Numbered from the stretch's first letter, positions 15,229 to 24,151 are shown. The stretch is 24,552 nucleotides of DNA from Hyphomicrobiales bacterium (GCA_023266695.1 JAHFPO010000012.1:1-24552); one strand, 5' to 3'. Notes: generated by a model from the sequence alone, not told the origin. Numbers and translations: made by a program.

Positions 15229-16238
15229 CGGGCAACGGGCGCCTCGGCATCGGCGAGCCGGCGCGCGAGCTTGAGCGCCGCGAGCAGGCTCGACGGATCG
15301 GCGCGGCCCGTTCCGGCAAGCTCGAAGGCGGTGCCGTGGTCGGGCGAGGTGCGCACGAACGGCAGGCCGAGCGTGACATTGACGGCGCGCTCGAAGGCGA
15401 TGGTCTTCACCGGCGCCAGCACCTGGTCGTGATACATGCCGAGCGCCACGTCATAGTGCGTGCGCGCCTCGGGATGGAACAGCGAATCAGCGGCATGGGG
15501 CCCGCTCGCCGAAATCCCTTCCGCCTTCAGGCGTTCGACCGCCGGGCGGACCACCTCCTCGTCCTCACGCCCGAGCATTCCCCGCTCGCCGGCGTGGGGA
15601 TTGAGGCCCGCGACCGCGAGTCGCGGGCGGGCGATCCCGAAACGGCGCGCGAGGTCGCGCGCGACGATGCGCCCGGTCTCCACGATGAGATCGGTGGTGA
15701 GCAGGCGGGGCACTTCGGCGAGCGGCACATGGATCGTGACCGGGACGACGGCGAGCTCCTCGCACCAGATCAGCATGACCGGGCGGGGCGGGCTGGCGCC
15801 GGGGGCGGCTGCAAGATGCGCGAGAAATTCGGTGTGGCCGGGGAAGGCGAAGCCCGCGGCTCGCATCACCGCCTTGGCGATCGGATTGGTGACGAGGGCC
15901 GCGGCCTTGCCCGCCCGCACCAGCGCGACCGCCCGCTCGATCGCGGTGCAGGCGCAGGCCGCGCTGGTCGCGTCGGGCTTGCCCGGCGCGGCCTTCGCAG
16001 CTTGATCGAGCGGCAGCACCGGGAGCGCGGTGGCGAAGCGGCTTGCGGCCTCGTCCGCCTGGCATTCGGCGATCGGCACTTCGAGCTTCAGCAGACAGGC
16101 CCGGGCCGCGAGCAAGGCCGTGTCACCGATGAGCAGGAACGGCGGAACGCCGAGCCGGTCTCGCCCCGTCCACAATGCGAGGGCGAGATCGGGTCCGATG
16201 CCTGCCGGCTCGCCGAGGGTCAATGCGAGCGGGCGCAT
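15225..16238 (-). CDS. pdxA: 4-hydroxythreonine-4-phosphate dehydrogenase PdxA
   Basis: NAD-dependent enzyme of the DXP-dependent pyridoxal phosphate pathway. The 337-residue product begins MRPLALTLGEPAGIGPD, as is typical. The three metal-binding histidines known from E. coli PdxA (166, 211, 266) correspond to His170 (VTIHVPL), His215 (LNPHAGE) and His270 (MYHDQVLAP). TNPIAK and PGHTEFLAH are also present. An in-frame GTG at 16256 overlaps the surA-like stop by four bases (GTGA) and could be the true coupled start, adding six residues. ATG 16238 fits the family better. Confidence 0.96.
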   Translation of the reverse strand: MRPLALTLGEPAGIGPDLALALWTGRDRLGVPPFLLIGDTALLAARACLLKLEVPIAECQADEAASRFATALPVLPLDQAAKAAPGKPDATSAACACTAIERAVALVRAGKAAALVTNPIAKAVMRAAGFAFPGHTEFLAHLAAAPGASPPRPVMLIWCEELAVVPVTIHVPLAEVPRLLTTDLIVETGRIVARDLARRFGIARPRLAVAGLNPHAGERGMLGREDEEVVRPAVERLKAEGISASGPHAADSLFHPEARTHYDVALGMYHDQVLAPVKTIAFERAVNVTLGLPFVRTSPDHGTAFELAGTGRADPSSLLAALKLARRLADAEAPVAR

Positions 16239-16252
16239 CGCGGTCACTCGCC

Positions 16253-17254
16253 TCACCGGTACTCGATGATCGATTGACGCCGCAATTGCTCGAGCAGGCT
16301 CTTCTCCTCGGCCTGCACGCGCCCGCTCAAGAGTCGTTCCTTCACGTCGCGCTGTGAAGTCACGTCGGCGATGGTCTCCTTGCGGTCACAGACGGCGACG
16401 ACCTCGATCCCGGCGGCGGTCGGTTCGGGCGGCGTCATGCGGCCATCGCCGGTCTGCTCGAGGAGTTTCTGAAATCGTTCCGGCAGGTCGGTTGAGATGC
16501 GAACGACCGGATCCTTGATCACGACCTCGCGGTATTCGCGGGCGAACTGGACTCCTTCCTCGCAGCTCGTGAATCGCGTCCGCAGGGCTTCTGCCTCACG
16601 CGCGCGGGCGGCGAGTTGCGTCGCCGGAGAACCGCGCGGCACGACGAAGACGAACTGGCGAAGCGTATATTGCATCGCCTTGCCGGTATCCAGCTTTCCG
16701 CGGGCGGCCAGTTCGGCGACGATGTCGGCGTCGCGCACGTAGAACGCGCCCGGAGTCATTTGCTGGAGCACTTTTCGCCATGCCATATCGTTTCGCAGCT
16801 TGTTCTTGAACAGACGCGGGTCGACCCCTCCTTGCTTGAGCACGGCGCTGTACTCGGCAATGGTGCGGCGGCTTTGTTGGGCAAGGGCGGCCAAGGTACG
16901 ATCGACCTCGGCGTCGGTGATTGTAATTTTAATACGAGCGGCTTGCTGAAGCTTGATCTTTTCGTTGACGAGTTCCTCGAGCGCCTCCTGCCGGCTCGGC
17001 GTGCGGCGGGAAATCAATTGATCGAGACGGATACGGTATTCGACGTCGAGCGAGGTGATCGGCTCGCCGTTCACGAACGCGACGACATTCTGCGCCGTCG
17101 CGGGCCGTGCGATCAAAGCCGTCCCTCCGGCGCCGATCAGGACGATCAAGACCCGGATTGCGAGGGCCCGGACAGCGGGCGCGATGGAACGAACGACATG
17201 CATGGCCTGCTCGTCAATTTCCGGCCGGCGAGGAATTTTTCGGCCGAAGAACAT
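16253..17254 (-). CDS. surA: SurA-like periplasmic chaperone (parvulin domain degenerate)
   Basis: Predicted exported chaperone for outer-membrane proteins, consistent with its place between lptD and pdxA (as in E. coli). The 333-residue product has a hydrophobic signal segment (ALAIRVLIVLIGAGGTALIA) and a likely cleavage site near ATAQ. The SurA N-terminal domain follows (VVAFVNGEPITSLDVEYRIRL, then LEELVNEKIKLQQAARI). The expected peptidyl-prolyl isomerase region (about 205-305) lacks the usual parvulin signature, so isomerase activity is doubtful. Starts are ambiguous: ATG 17254 has AAGG 5 bases upstream, while ATG 17203 gives a more ordinary signal-peptide length. Confidence 0.8.
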   Translation of the reverse strand: MFFGRKIPRRPEIDEQAMHVVRSIAPAVRALAIRVLIVLIGAGGTALIARPATAQNVVAFVNGEPITSLDVEYRIRLDQLISRRTPSRQEALEELVNEKIKLQQAARIKITITDAEVDRTLAALAQQSRRTIAEYSAVLKQGGVDPRLFKNKLRNDMAWRKVLQQMTPGAFYVRDADIVAELAARGKLDTGKAMQYTLRQFVFVVPRGSPATQLAARAREAEALRTRFTSCEEGVQFAREYREVVIKDPVVRISTDLPERFQKLLEQTGDGRMTPPEPTAAGIEVVAVCDRKETIADVTSQRDVKERLLSGRVQAEEKSLLEQLRRQSIIEYR

Positions 17255-17307
17255 CCTGGCCTTGTGGACGGACCATATGGCGGCAATCGGACGGATGCTC
17301 GACGGCC

Positions 17308-19902
17308 TCAGGGGGTCGTGCCCGTCGTCTGACCTCCGAAATGTGTCCCTAAGCTGGTGCCACCAAGCGTCCGCAGATTCACACGAACCATGACTTTATG
17401 GACCGGGCGCGGGTCGGCGATATTGGTGTAATCGGCAATATAGTTGAACGAATAGGCGAAACATTCGTCGAGGTAGTTGAGCCCGACGGTGCCGAGATTG
17501 ATCCTGCCGCGGTCAAGATCATAGCGCGCCCCGCCGGTGACGCTCCAGTGGTCGTCGAGTTTGAGCGCCGCCGTCTGGTAGATGCCCTCGCGCCGCTCGA
17601 AAATGCCGATCTGCGGCTGGGCGTCATAGCGGGCGTAGATGGTCGAAAGCGTGAGACGGTCCAACCAGGTGCTGCGGGTTTCCAGCTCGAAACGGTGAAT
17701 ATCGAGATTATTCTTGTCGAAGCGGAAGCGGGCGGTGAATGAAAGATTGCCGGTCGGCTGGAAGTAAAGGCGCGCGACGTAATCGGAAACGTCGTGTTCG
17801 AGGCCGGATTGCAGGCCGAGGCCGGTTTGCTGTCCGGTGGCGGGGTCGACCGTGCCGCTATAGGCGAAGGAATTTTGCCCGAACAGATTATAGGATTGCC
17901 CGAACAGCACATTGATCACGCCGAGACGGTGGATGTTGGCGGTGTATTGAATGCCGACATTGGCGCGCGTCCCGCCCTCGACCCGGTCGTAGCCGGAATA
18001 CTTGTCGATCGCGAATAGATTGGTGTCGTCGAATATCAGGCTCTGGGCATCCTCGTTCGGGAACTGGCCGATGCGAGTTTCGTTCGGTCGAACGATGATC
18101 TGCGCGATCGGCTCGAACACCTGCGTGCCCCAGGAATGGACCGAAATGAACGGCCAGCGGGCCTCCATGCCCACCATCGGCATGGCGCGCGTGAGCGTAT
18201 CCCGGTCGTCGGTGCCAATGAAATTCGGAGTGCCGCCGCCCGTGCCGTTGCTGTCGTTCAAGATCCTGCGCGAGGCGAGGTCGGTGCGGAACGACGCGAA
18301 CGGTATGAACATCTGGCCCCAGCCGTTGATGAGCGTGCGCCGCCAATTCAGGTCGGCCGAGGCCCGGGTGTAGTCGCCCGGCATGCCGCGCATCAGGCAT
18401 TTGCCCGGCTTAGTATCCATAATGATCGTGCGCGAGTCACACACGGCCGTGGCATTGAGCGGGTCATAATCGGCCTGACGGCGCGAGAGACTGGTGAGAT
18501 TCATCCGGAAGCCGAGCTCGCCCCCGAGCACCGGGTCCTTGCTCACGAGCGAATAATCGAGCACCGGATGGACGATCGGTATCTCTCCAGCATGGTCGAG
18601 CTCCGAAAAACCGATGAAATGCATTCCGCGCAGGTCGAAATAGCTGCGATCGCCCTGGCCGACGAGATAGAGCTGGTTGACGGATTCGGTTGGACGCGAG
18701 GACCAGGAGCTTGAACGCAGGATCGACGAGTAGTCGTTGATGAAAGTGCGGTCGGTGAGGAGCATCGCGTCCCATCCCCACGCCCATTGCTTGTTGATTT
18801 GGAACTGGCCGGAACTGGCCACTTCGCCGCGGAAGTTGCGGTATCCCGGAAGCGTATCCGGCAGTCCGGCCACGTGTTCGCTGCGGGTGAAGACACCCTT
18901 GTCCTCCTGGAAGATGCCGGCGGCGCGGATGGCATAGGAGCCGTTCAGCAAGCGATGCCGCCACTCGGCCTTGACCAGCGGGCCGATCTGACGGGTGAGC
19001 GGGGCGAGGGAGAACGTCATGTCGTAGTGCGGCGCAAGCGCCCAGAAATAGGGGATCTCGACGCCGACGCCGATTTTGCTCGTGGAGAAGAAGATCGGCA
19101 TGAGAAAGCCCGACTTGCGCTTCACCGTCGGATCGGGATGCGCGAAATAGGGAAACCAGGCGAGCGGCTGACCGAAGAACTCGAGGGAGGCATTTTCGTA
19201 ATAGACCATCTTCTCGGTTTCATTGTGGATGATCCGCGCCGCCTTGACCTGCCACAGCGGCGGCTTCTTGGGATCTTCTTTGCATGGCTCGCAGGCGGTA
19301 TAGACGCCGCTTTGATAGACCGTGAGGTTGCCCTCGCTGCGATCCGCGCGGGCGGCAGCGAGGCGGGTCTTGTCCGGCGTCTCGACCAGGAAGGAATTGA
19401 CGAACCCATCGCGGAAATTCTTGTCGAGCTCGAGCGATTCGCCGTAGACGATCTTGCCGTCCTTGGTCTTGTAGATGACGTTGCCCTGGGCATGGAGGCG
19501 GTCGGTCTTGCGGTCGTGGGTGACTTTGTCGGCCTCGAGCACGGTGCCGTCGTAATAGATCTGGACGTGACCGACGGCTGAAACCTTGTCGTTCTGGTAG
19601 TCGTAGACGAGTTCGTCCGCCTGCACGAGCATCTTGGCGCTGGGATCGGCCTTGCGCTTGCCGACCAGCGCCTCGCTCAAGCTCTTCGGCTTGTCCGATT
19701 TCGGTTTCTTCTTCTTTGCTTGCTGCGGCTCGGCCGACTGCGGCTCGGCCGACGCGGCGGGTTGCGGCGTCTGCGCCGGGGCGAGGGAGAAGCTGGCATC
19801 CAGGAAAAACACGGCGACCGCGAGCGCCACAAGACGCCCGCCGGCAAGCCTGTGCCTTCGGCCCGGCCCATATGGGGAACGGACGGCGATACGCGGAACC
19901 AT
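17308..19902 (-). CDS. lptD: LPS-assembly outer-membrane protein LptD
   Basis: Beta-barrel that inserts lipopolysaccharide into the outer leaflet, working with LptE. The 864-residue product has a signal peptide (about 1-43, APAQ boundary), then a Lys/Pro/Ala/Gln-rich linker. An LptA-like (OstA) jelly-roll follows (about 90-215: MLVQADELVYDYQNDKVSAVG, LEADKVTHD, LHAQGNVIY). The C-terminal barrel is rich in alternating aromatic strands. Cysteines include a close pair Cys204/Cys207 (TACEPC) and Cys814 (DECFAYSFNY), at sites like those disulfide-linked in E. coli LptD. ATG 19902 overlaps the lptG stop by one base (TAATG), fixing the start. An earlier in-frame start at 19968 lies inside lptG and is unlikely. 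Confidence 0.96.
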   Translation of the reverse strand: MVPRIAVRSPYGPGRRHRLAGGRLVALAVAVFFLDASFSLAPAQTPQPAASAEPQSAEPQQAKKKKPKSDKPKSLSEALVGKRKADPSAKMLVQADELVYDYQNDKVSAVGHVQIYYDGTVLEADKVTHDRKTDRLHAQGNVIYKTKDGKIVYGESLELDKNFRDGFVNSFLVETPDKTRLAAARADRSEGNLTVYQSGVYTACEPCKEDPKKPPLWQVKAARIIHNETEKMVYYENASLEFFGQPLAWFPYFAHPDPTVKRKSGFLMPIFFSTSKIGVGVEIPYFWALAPHYDMTFSLAPLTRQIGPLVKAEWRHRLLNGSYAIRAAGIFQEDKGVFTRSEHVAGLPDTLPGYRNFRGEVASSGQFQINKQWAWGWDAMLLTDRTFINDYSSILRSSSWSSRPTESVNQLYLVGQGDRSYFDLRGMHFIGFSELDHAGEIPIVHPVLDYSLVSKDPVLGGELGFRMNLTSLSRRQADYDPLNATAVCDSRTIIMDTKPGKCLMRGMPGDYTRASADLNWRRTLINGWGQMFIPFASFRTDLASRRILNDSNGTGGGTPNFIGTDDRDTLTRAMPMVGMEARWPFISVHSWGTQVFEPIAQIIVRPNETRIGQFPNEDAQSLIFDDTNLFAIDKYSGYDRVEGGTRANVGIQYTANIHRLGVINVLFGQSYNLFGQNSFAYSGTVDPATGQQTGLGLQSGLEHDVSDYVARLYFQPTGNLSFTARFRFDKNNLDIHRFELETRSTWLDRLTLSTIYARYDAQPQIGIFERREGIYQTAALKLDDHWSVTGGARYDLDRGRINLGTVGLNYLDECFAYSFNYIADYTNIADPRPVHKVMVRVNLRTLGGTSLGTHFGGQTTGTTP

Positions 19903-20996
19903 TACCCGTCCTCTTGGTGCAACAATACCAAGCAACCCATTAACGCCCCGAAGACAGCCGGAGACCATGCGGCGACAACGGGGTAAACAATGCCGCCCTC
20001 GCCGAGTTCTTCGGCCAGCTTGGAGGCGACATAAAGCAGAAACCCAGCAACCACGCCACCTAGAATCATCTTGCCCACCCCCCCGAGGCGAAACACCCGG
20101 AGGCTGACGGCGGCCGCGATGACCACCATGGCGATCAGCAGCAAGGGCCGAGCCAGCAGCGCCTGGTACTGGAGCCGATAGCGTTCGGACTTGAGCCCGG
20201 CCCGTTCGGTGATCTCGATCGCTCCCGGAAGGTCCCAGAACGACAGGGAACCCGCGCTCGCCAGCCTCCCGCGCACCTGATCGGCGGTGAGATTGGTGCT
20301 GAGCAGGTAGGTATCATATTCCTGCAATTCATTGACCGACCCGAATACCCGGGCCTTTTTCAAGATCCAGGCGCCTTCTTCCAGATGGGCGCTTCTCGCC
20401 TCGATCCGCTCCACGAACTGGCCGTCGCGGTCGAAGGCATAGATCTTCACGCCGGTGAGAATTTGCCCGCGGTTGGAGCTCGCCTGGGCCTGCAGGATCG
20501 CCTGGCCGTCGACGCTCTGCTGGCGCACCCACATGCCGTCGAGGTTCGCCCGGAACAGGCCCGAACGGTGGTCCGTGAGCGCGGCCTCGAACTGGTCCGC
20601 CTTTTCCTTGAACGTCGCCGAAATCGGATTGTAGACGGTCACCGCGAACACGCCGATCAACAAGGCGAGCAACAGGGTCGGAGCGGTGAATTGCCAGACC
20701 GACATGCCGGCGGCGCGCGCGATCACCAGTTCGAGCCGGCGGCTGAGCGTGAGAAAGCCGATCATCGCGCCGAGCAGGACGGCGAACGGAAGGATCTGCT
20801 CGGTGAAGGACGGCAAGCGCAGCATCACCAGATACAGAATGTCGGAGAACGAGGCTTCCGTGCGATCGCCGAAGCGGCGGGTCAATTCGAAGAAATCGAC
20901 CATGGCGATCAGCCCGACGCAGGTGAAGAATACGACCGCGACGCCGCCGATGAATCGGCGACCGAAATAGCGACCGAGTTTGCTGAACACGACCAA
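19902..20996 (-). CDS. lptG: LPS export ABC transporter permease LptG
   Basis: Inner-membrane permease that, with LptF and the LptB ATPase, extracts lipopolysaccharide. The 364-residue product has three N-terminal membrane segments (FIGGVAVVFFTCVGLIAMVDFF; ILPFAVLLGAMIGFLTLSRR; FTAPTLLLALLIGVFAVTV). A periplasmic beta-jellyroll (about 130-270) and three C-terminal segments complete the permease fold. The SRRLELVIARAAGMSVWQ loop is the typical coupling-helix region that contacts LptB. It starts 9 bp after the lptF stop and its stop overlaps the lptD start. Confidence 0.95.
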   Translation of the reverse strand: MVVFSKLGRYFGRRFIGGVAVVFFTCVGLIAMVDFFELTRRFGDRTEASFSDILYLVMLRLPSFTEQILPFAVLLGAMIGFLTLSRRLELVIARAAGMSVWQFTAPTLLLALLIGVFAVTVYNPISATFKEKADQFEAALTDHRSGLFRANLDGMWVRQQSVDGQAILQAQASSNRGQILTGVKIYAFDRDGQFVERIEARSAHLEEGAWILKKARVFGSVNELQEYDTYLLSTNLTADQVRGRLASAGSLSFWDLPGAIEITERAGLKSERYRLQYQALLARPLLLIAMVVIAAAVSLRVFRLGGVGKMILGGVVAGFLLYVASKLAEELGEGGIVYPVVAAWSPAVFGALMGCLVLLHQEDG

Positions 20997-21005
20997 GGTC
21001 TGTCC

Positions 21006-22163
21006 TCAGGCCGCCTGGAGCCGGTCGATGCGCGCGGCGATGGCGTCGGCGAGCCGCTGAAGGGAAGCCGGGACGCGGGCCTCGACCAAACCGGCGATCG
21101 ATATCAGCCCGACCACGATCCCCACCAGCGGAAGGAAGTAGGGCAACGGCGAAAACAGCGCGCTGCGCTGCACCAGGCCGCCCGAACCGAGGCCCGTAAT
21201 CTCGATCACCATGAAGGCGACGACGGCCCCGCTGATGGCGAGGCCCCGGCTTTGCCGCGTGGTGCGGGGACTGCCCAGGAACGCGAAGGCCACGACGAAG
21301 GCGGCGAGCGGATAGAGCGGGGTCGACAGGCGCTTGTGCAGTTCGACGCGGAAGCGGCCCGGATCCGCCTGGTAGAGCTGATCGTCGGGCGCCGGCCACA
21401 TCAGTTCCGCCAAGGTCCGGAATCCGGGCCGTTTGAGGGAGGCCGCCGACGCCGCGCCGAACTGCGACAGATCGAAAGCGTAGCGTTCGAACTCGACCGT
21501 CGAAGTATTTTTTCCGGCTCCGCCGCCCCGGTGCAACGAACCCTGTTCGAGCACGAGGAAGGTTCCCGCATCCGATTGAACGATCAGGCCGCGCTCGGCG
21601 ATATAGGTCGTCGTCTCCGCCGACGAGCGCGCGTCGTCGATGAAGATGCCGAGCAGCACGCCGCCCGGACCCCGCTCGCGGACGTGGAAGGTGAGATCGC
21701 GCTCGATCGAGGTGAAGCGGCCCGGGATCGCGACATTGGTGACGATGTCCGCGTTCACGGTGGTGAGCTGATCACGCAGGCCGCGCAGGCTCCGGGGGCT
21801 GAAGTCGACGCTGATCATGACCGAGATCGCCGCGACCACGACCGACAGCAACAGGAACGGCCGAAACACCCGCCACGGGCTCACCCCGGCCGCGCTCATC
21901 ACGATCAGCTCGGAATCGTTGTTGAGCTTGTTGAGCGTATAGACGATGGCGATGAAGAGCGCGATCGGGGCGGTGACCAGCATCAGCGTCGGCAGCGAAA
22001 GGCCGGTGATGACGAGGAAGACCTTGAAGGTCTGGCCCTGGCTGGTGATGAGGTCGAATCGGCGCAGCGCCTGGGTGAGCCAGATCATGCTGGTGAGCAC
22101 CACCAGCACGGCGAGGAAAGCCCCGCCGGACGTCACCAGGATATAGCGTTCGAGCCGACCCAT
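21006..22163 (-). CDS. lptF: LPS export ABC transporter permease LptF
   Basis: Partner permease of LptG in the LptB2FG complex. The 385-residue product begins MGRLERYILVTSGGAFLAVL, the LptF N-terminus. It has six predicted membrane segments in two groups of three around a periplasmic domain (about 130-265). The NDSELIVMSAAGVSPWRVFRP loop is the LptB-contacting coupling helix. GGGGAA lies 3 bases upstream of ATG 22163. It heads the six-gene lptF-lptG-lptD-surA-pdxA-rsmA operon and is divergent from pepA across a 164-bp gap. Confidence 0.95.
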   Translation of the reverse strand: MGRLERYILVTSGGAFLAVLVVLTSMIWLTQALRRFDLITSQGQTFKVFLVITGLSLPTLMLVTAPIALFIAIVYTLNKLNNDSELIVMSAAGVSPWRVFRPFLLLSVVVAAISVMISVDFSPRSLRGLRDQLTTVNADIVTNVAIPGRFTSIERDLTFHVRERGPGGVLLGIFIDDARSSAETTTYIAERGLIVQSDAGTFLVLEQGSLHRGGGAGKNTSTVEFERYAFDLSQFGAASAASLKRPGFRTLAELMWPAPDDQLYQADPGRFRVELHKRLSTPLYPLAAFVVAFAFLGSPRTTRQSRGLAISGAVVAFMVIEITGLGSGGLVQRSALFSPLPYFLPLVGIVVGLISIAGLVEARVPASLQRLADAIAARIDRLQAA

Positions 22164-22327
22164 AAATTCCCCGCGGCTGAGGCCGGCCCCACGGCGGCCC
22201 GCCCCCTCCCTTGAAGGCCGAAGCTGGGGCCGAAATGCGGCCTCCTCGCGGCATCTCGCCGGGCCATCCCGGATCGGCTAAGACAGGCTTCCGCAGCCCC
22301 CAAAGACCCCCCGGAGCCCACCGCGCC
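22164..22327. promoter_or_regulatory. divergent lptF/pepA promoter region
   Basis: This 164-bp gap must hold promoters for both lptF (minus) and pepA (plus). It is very GC-rich and I see no convincing -35/-10 pair on either strand. An in-frame TTG at 22211 would extend pepA by 39 Pro/Arg/Gly-rich residues, but these look non-coding. Confidence 0.35.
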
Positions 22328-23830
22328 ATGCCCGAAACGCCCAAGATTTCCTTCCGCGAGCTCACGCCGTCCCATTCCGGGGTGCTGGTGGTCTTGACCG
22401 ACGAGGGCTTGCGAATGGGCCGGGTCGCCGGCCGCGCGCTCGCCCCCGCCGGCGATCTCCTCGCCCGCGCCGCCAAGGCCGAGGGCTTCAAGGGCAAGAA
22501 GGCGATGGCGCTCGAACTGATCGCGCCCGGCGGGCTCGCCGCCGACCGCCTGATCGTCATGGGCGTGGGCAAGGCGAAGGAGCTGAAGCCGTCCGACTGG
22601 CTGAAGCTCGGCGGCGCGGTGATGGGAAAGATACCGCCGGCGGCGAAGGCGGTGACCATCCTCCTCGAGCTCCCCGGCGACAAGATTTCGGCCGAGGCGG
22701 CCGCCGATTTCGCGCTCGGGCTGAAGCTCCGCGCCTATCGCTTCGACCGCTACAAGACCAAACGCAAAGAGGACGACGACAAGGACCGCACCCCGAGCGC
22801 CGCGATCGCGATCGCGGTCGCCGATCCCGCCCAGGCGAAAAAGCGCTGGCAGCAGCGCGCGGCGATCGCCGAAGGCGTGGTGCAAGCGCGCGATCTCGTC
22901 AACGAGCCGCCGAACGTGCTCTATCCGGTCGAGTTCGCCCGCCGCGCCGCGGCGCTCAGGAAACTCGGCGTCGCGGTCGAGGTGCTCGACGTGAAGGCGA
23001 TGAAGAAGCTCGGCATGGGCGCGCTCTTGGGCGTCGGCCAGGGCTCGGCCCACGACAGCCGCCTCGTGGTGATGCGCTGGAGCGGCGGCAACAGGAAGGA
23101 GCCGCCGCTCGCCATCATCGGCAAGGGTGTCTGTTTCGACACCGGCGGCATTTCGATCAAGCCGGCGGCGTCGATGGAGGACATGAAGGGCGACATGGCC
23201 GGCGCCGCCTGCGTGGTCGGGCTGATGCACGCGCTTGGCCTGCGCAAGGCCAAGGCGAACGTCGTCGGCGCCATCGGCCTGGTGGAGAACATGCCGAGCG
23301 CCACCGCCCAGCGCCCGGGCGACATCGTGAAGTCGATGTCGGGTCAAACGATCGAGATCATCAATACCGACGCCGAAGGCCGGCTCGTCCTCGCCGACGT
23401 GCTGTGGTACGTGAACAAGCGCTTCAAGCCGAAATTCATGATCGATCTCGCGACGCTGACCGGCGCGATTATCGTCTCGCTCGGCCAGGAATATGCCGGG
23501 TTGTTCGCGAACGACGACAAACTGTCGAAACGGCTCGCCGCGGCGGGCGAGGCGACCGGCGAGCGGGTGTGGCGGATGCCGCTCGGCCCCGAGTTCGACA
23601 AGATGATCGATTCCAAATTCGCCGACATGAAGAACACCGGCGGCCGCCACGGCGGCTCGATCACGGCGGCGCAGTTCCTCGAGCGCTATGTGGAGAAGAC
23701 CCCGTGGGCCCATCTCGACATCGCCGGCACCGCGATGGGCGTGCAGCCCTCCGAGATCAACCAGAGCTGGGCGCCGGGCTGGGGCGTGCGCTTATTGGAT
23801 CGGCTGATCGCGGAGCATTATGAGAGGTGA
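22328..23830 (+). CDS. pepA: leucyl aminopeptidase (M17 family)
   Basis: Cytoplasmic di-zinc (or manganese) aminopeptidase that removes N-terminal residues from peptides. Some homologues also bind DNA. The 500-residue product has the N-terminal macro-like domain (about 1-165) and the catalytic domain. Predicted metal and active-site residues are Lys266 and Asp271 (GKGVCFDTGGISIKP), Lys278, Asp289 (MKGDM), Asp348, Glu350 and Arg352 (NTDAEGRL signature). ATG 22328 is preferred over an open extension to TTG 22211. The last 60 bases before the final arginine and stop codons (23766-23825) recur exactly at 24454-24513. No terminator is visible after this stop codon. Confidence 0.96.
   Translation: MPETPKISFRELTPSHSGVLVVLTDEGLRMGRVAGRALAPAGDLLARAAKAEGFKGKKAMALELIAPGGLAADRLIVMGVGKAKELKPSDWLKLGGAVMGKIPPAAKAVTILLELPGDKISAEAAADFALGLKLRAYRFDRYKTKRKEDDDKDRTPSAAIAIAVADPAQAKKRWQQRAAIAEGVVQARDLVNEPPNVLYPVEFARRAAALRKLGVAVEVLDVKAMKKLGMGALLGVGQGSAHDSRLVVMRWSGGNRKEPPLAIIGKGVCFDTGGISIKPAASMEDMKGDMAGAACVVGLMHALGLRKAKANVVGAIGLVENMPSATAQRPGDIVKSMSGQTIEIINTDAEGRLVLADVLWYVNKRFKPKFMIDLATLTGAIIVSLGQEYAGLFANDDKLSKRLAAAGEATGERVWRMPLGPEFDKMIDSKFADMKNTGGRHGGSITAAQFLERYVEKTPWAHLDIAGTAMGVQPSEINQSWAPGWGVRLLDRLIAEHYER
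23766..23825 (+). repeat. 60-bp direct repeat, copy A (pepA 3' end)
   Basis: These 60 bases are identical to 24454-24513 (offset 688). Beyond one mismatch at 23826/24514, four more bases match, up to the last base of the stop codon. Copy A is the functional end of pepA, encoding about 20 C-terminal residues ending LIAEHYER. With copy B it brackets the antitoxin-toxin module, like the att-type repeats left when an element inserts at the 3' end of a gene. Confidence 0.95.
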
Positions 23831-23873
23831 CGCACGACGCATGCCGCACAAGCGTTTCGAAGCGCCGGTGTGC

Positions 23874-23879
23874 TATAGT
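23874..23879 (+). promoter_or_regulatory. possible -10 box of the antitoxin-toxin module
   Basis: TATAGT lies 41 bases upstream of the antitoxin ATG, in the 90-bp gap after pepA. No good -35 box is present at 16-18 bases upstream, so an activator or weak promoter would be needed. Readthrough from pepA is also possible because no terminator follows pepA copy A. Confidence 0.3.
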
Positions 23880-23920
23880 GAGTATCCGCGAGCAGGTTTC
23901 GGAGACACGAGACGAGTATC

Positions 23921-24151
23921 ATGACGAAACAGGAGATCAAGGCAGTCTTCGATCGGGTTTTGAGTTGGCCGGCGGAGCGGCAGGAAGTCGCGGCGGAGAT
24001 GCTGCTCTGGCTGGAGCGCCAGGAAGGGGAACTCTACCATCCCTCCGACGATGAATGGGCCGCGATCCAGGAAGGACTCGAACAAGCGCGGCGGGGTGAG
24101 TTCGTTCCAGACGAAGAGATGAAGGCCTTCTGGAAGCGCCACGGTCTATGA
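23921..24151 (+). CDS. putative type II antitoxin (small acidic protein)
   Basis: The 76-residue acidic protein opens MTKQEIKAVFDRVLSWPAERQE, runs through an alpha-helical, Glu/Ala/Leu-rich middle, and ends DEEMKAFWKRHGL. I recognise it as resembling small uncharacterised proteins encoded directly upstream of ParE/RelE-type toxins in Hyphomicrobiales. No ribbon-helix-helix or other DNA-binding motif is obvious. The stop overlaps the toxin ATG by four bases (ATGA, 24148-24151), the usual antitoxin-first arrangement. The ribosome-binding site is weak. The antitoxin role is inferred from neighbour, size, charge and overlap, not from a defined domain. Confidence 0.65.
   Translation: MTKQEIKAVFDRVLSWPAERQEVAAEMLLWLERQEGELYHPSDDEWAAIQEGLEQARRGEFVPDEEMKAFWKRHGL

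Noticed and set aside
14156..15379. 407-residue minus-strand frame overlapping rsmA
   Set aside because: Arg/Pro/Ser/Ala-rich shadow of rsmA and pdxA, which carry all the motifs.
20385..22214. 609-residue open frame antisense to lptG and lptF
   Set aside because: The product is rich in Glu, Arg, Asp and Gly with no domain, as expected opposite GC-rich codons. LptF and LptG on the other strand are unmistakable.
22211..22327. 39-residue N-terminal extension of PepA from TTG
   Set aside because: Pro/Gly/Arg-rich and not family-like; ATG 22328 begins at the normal PepA N-terminus.
22133..23713. 526-residue open frame antisense to pepA
   Set aside because: Low-complexity His/Arg/Asp/Gly composition typical of a shadow frame. 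The PepA catalytic motifs are on the plus strand.
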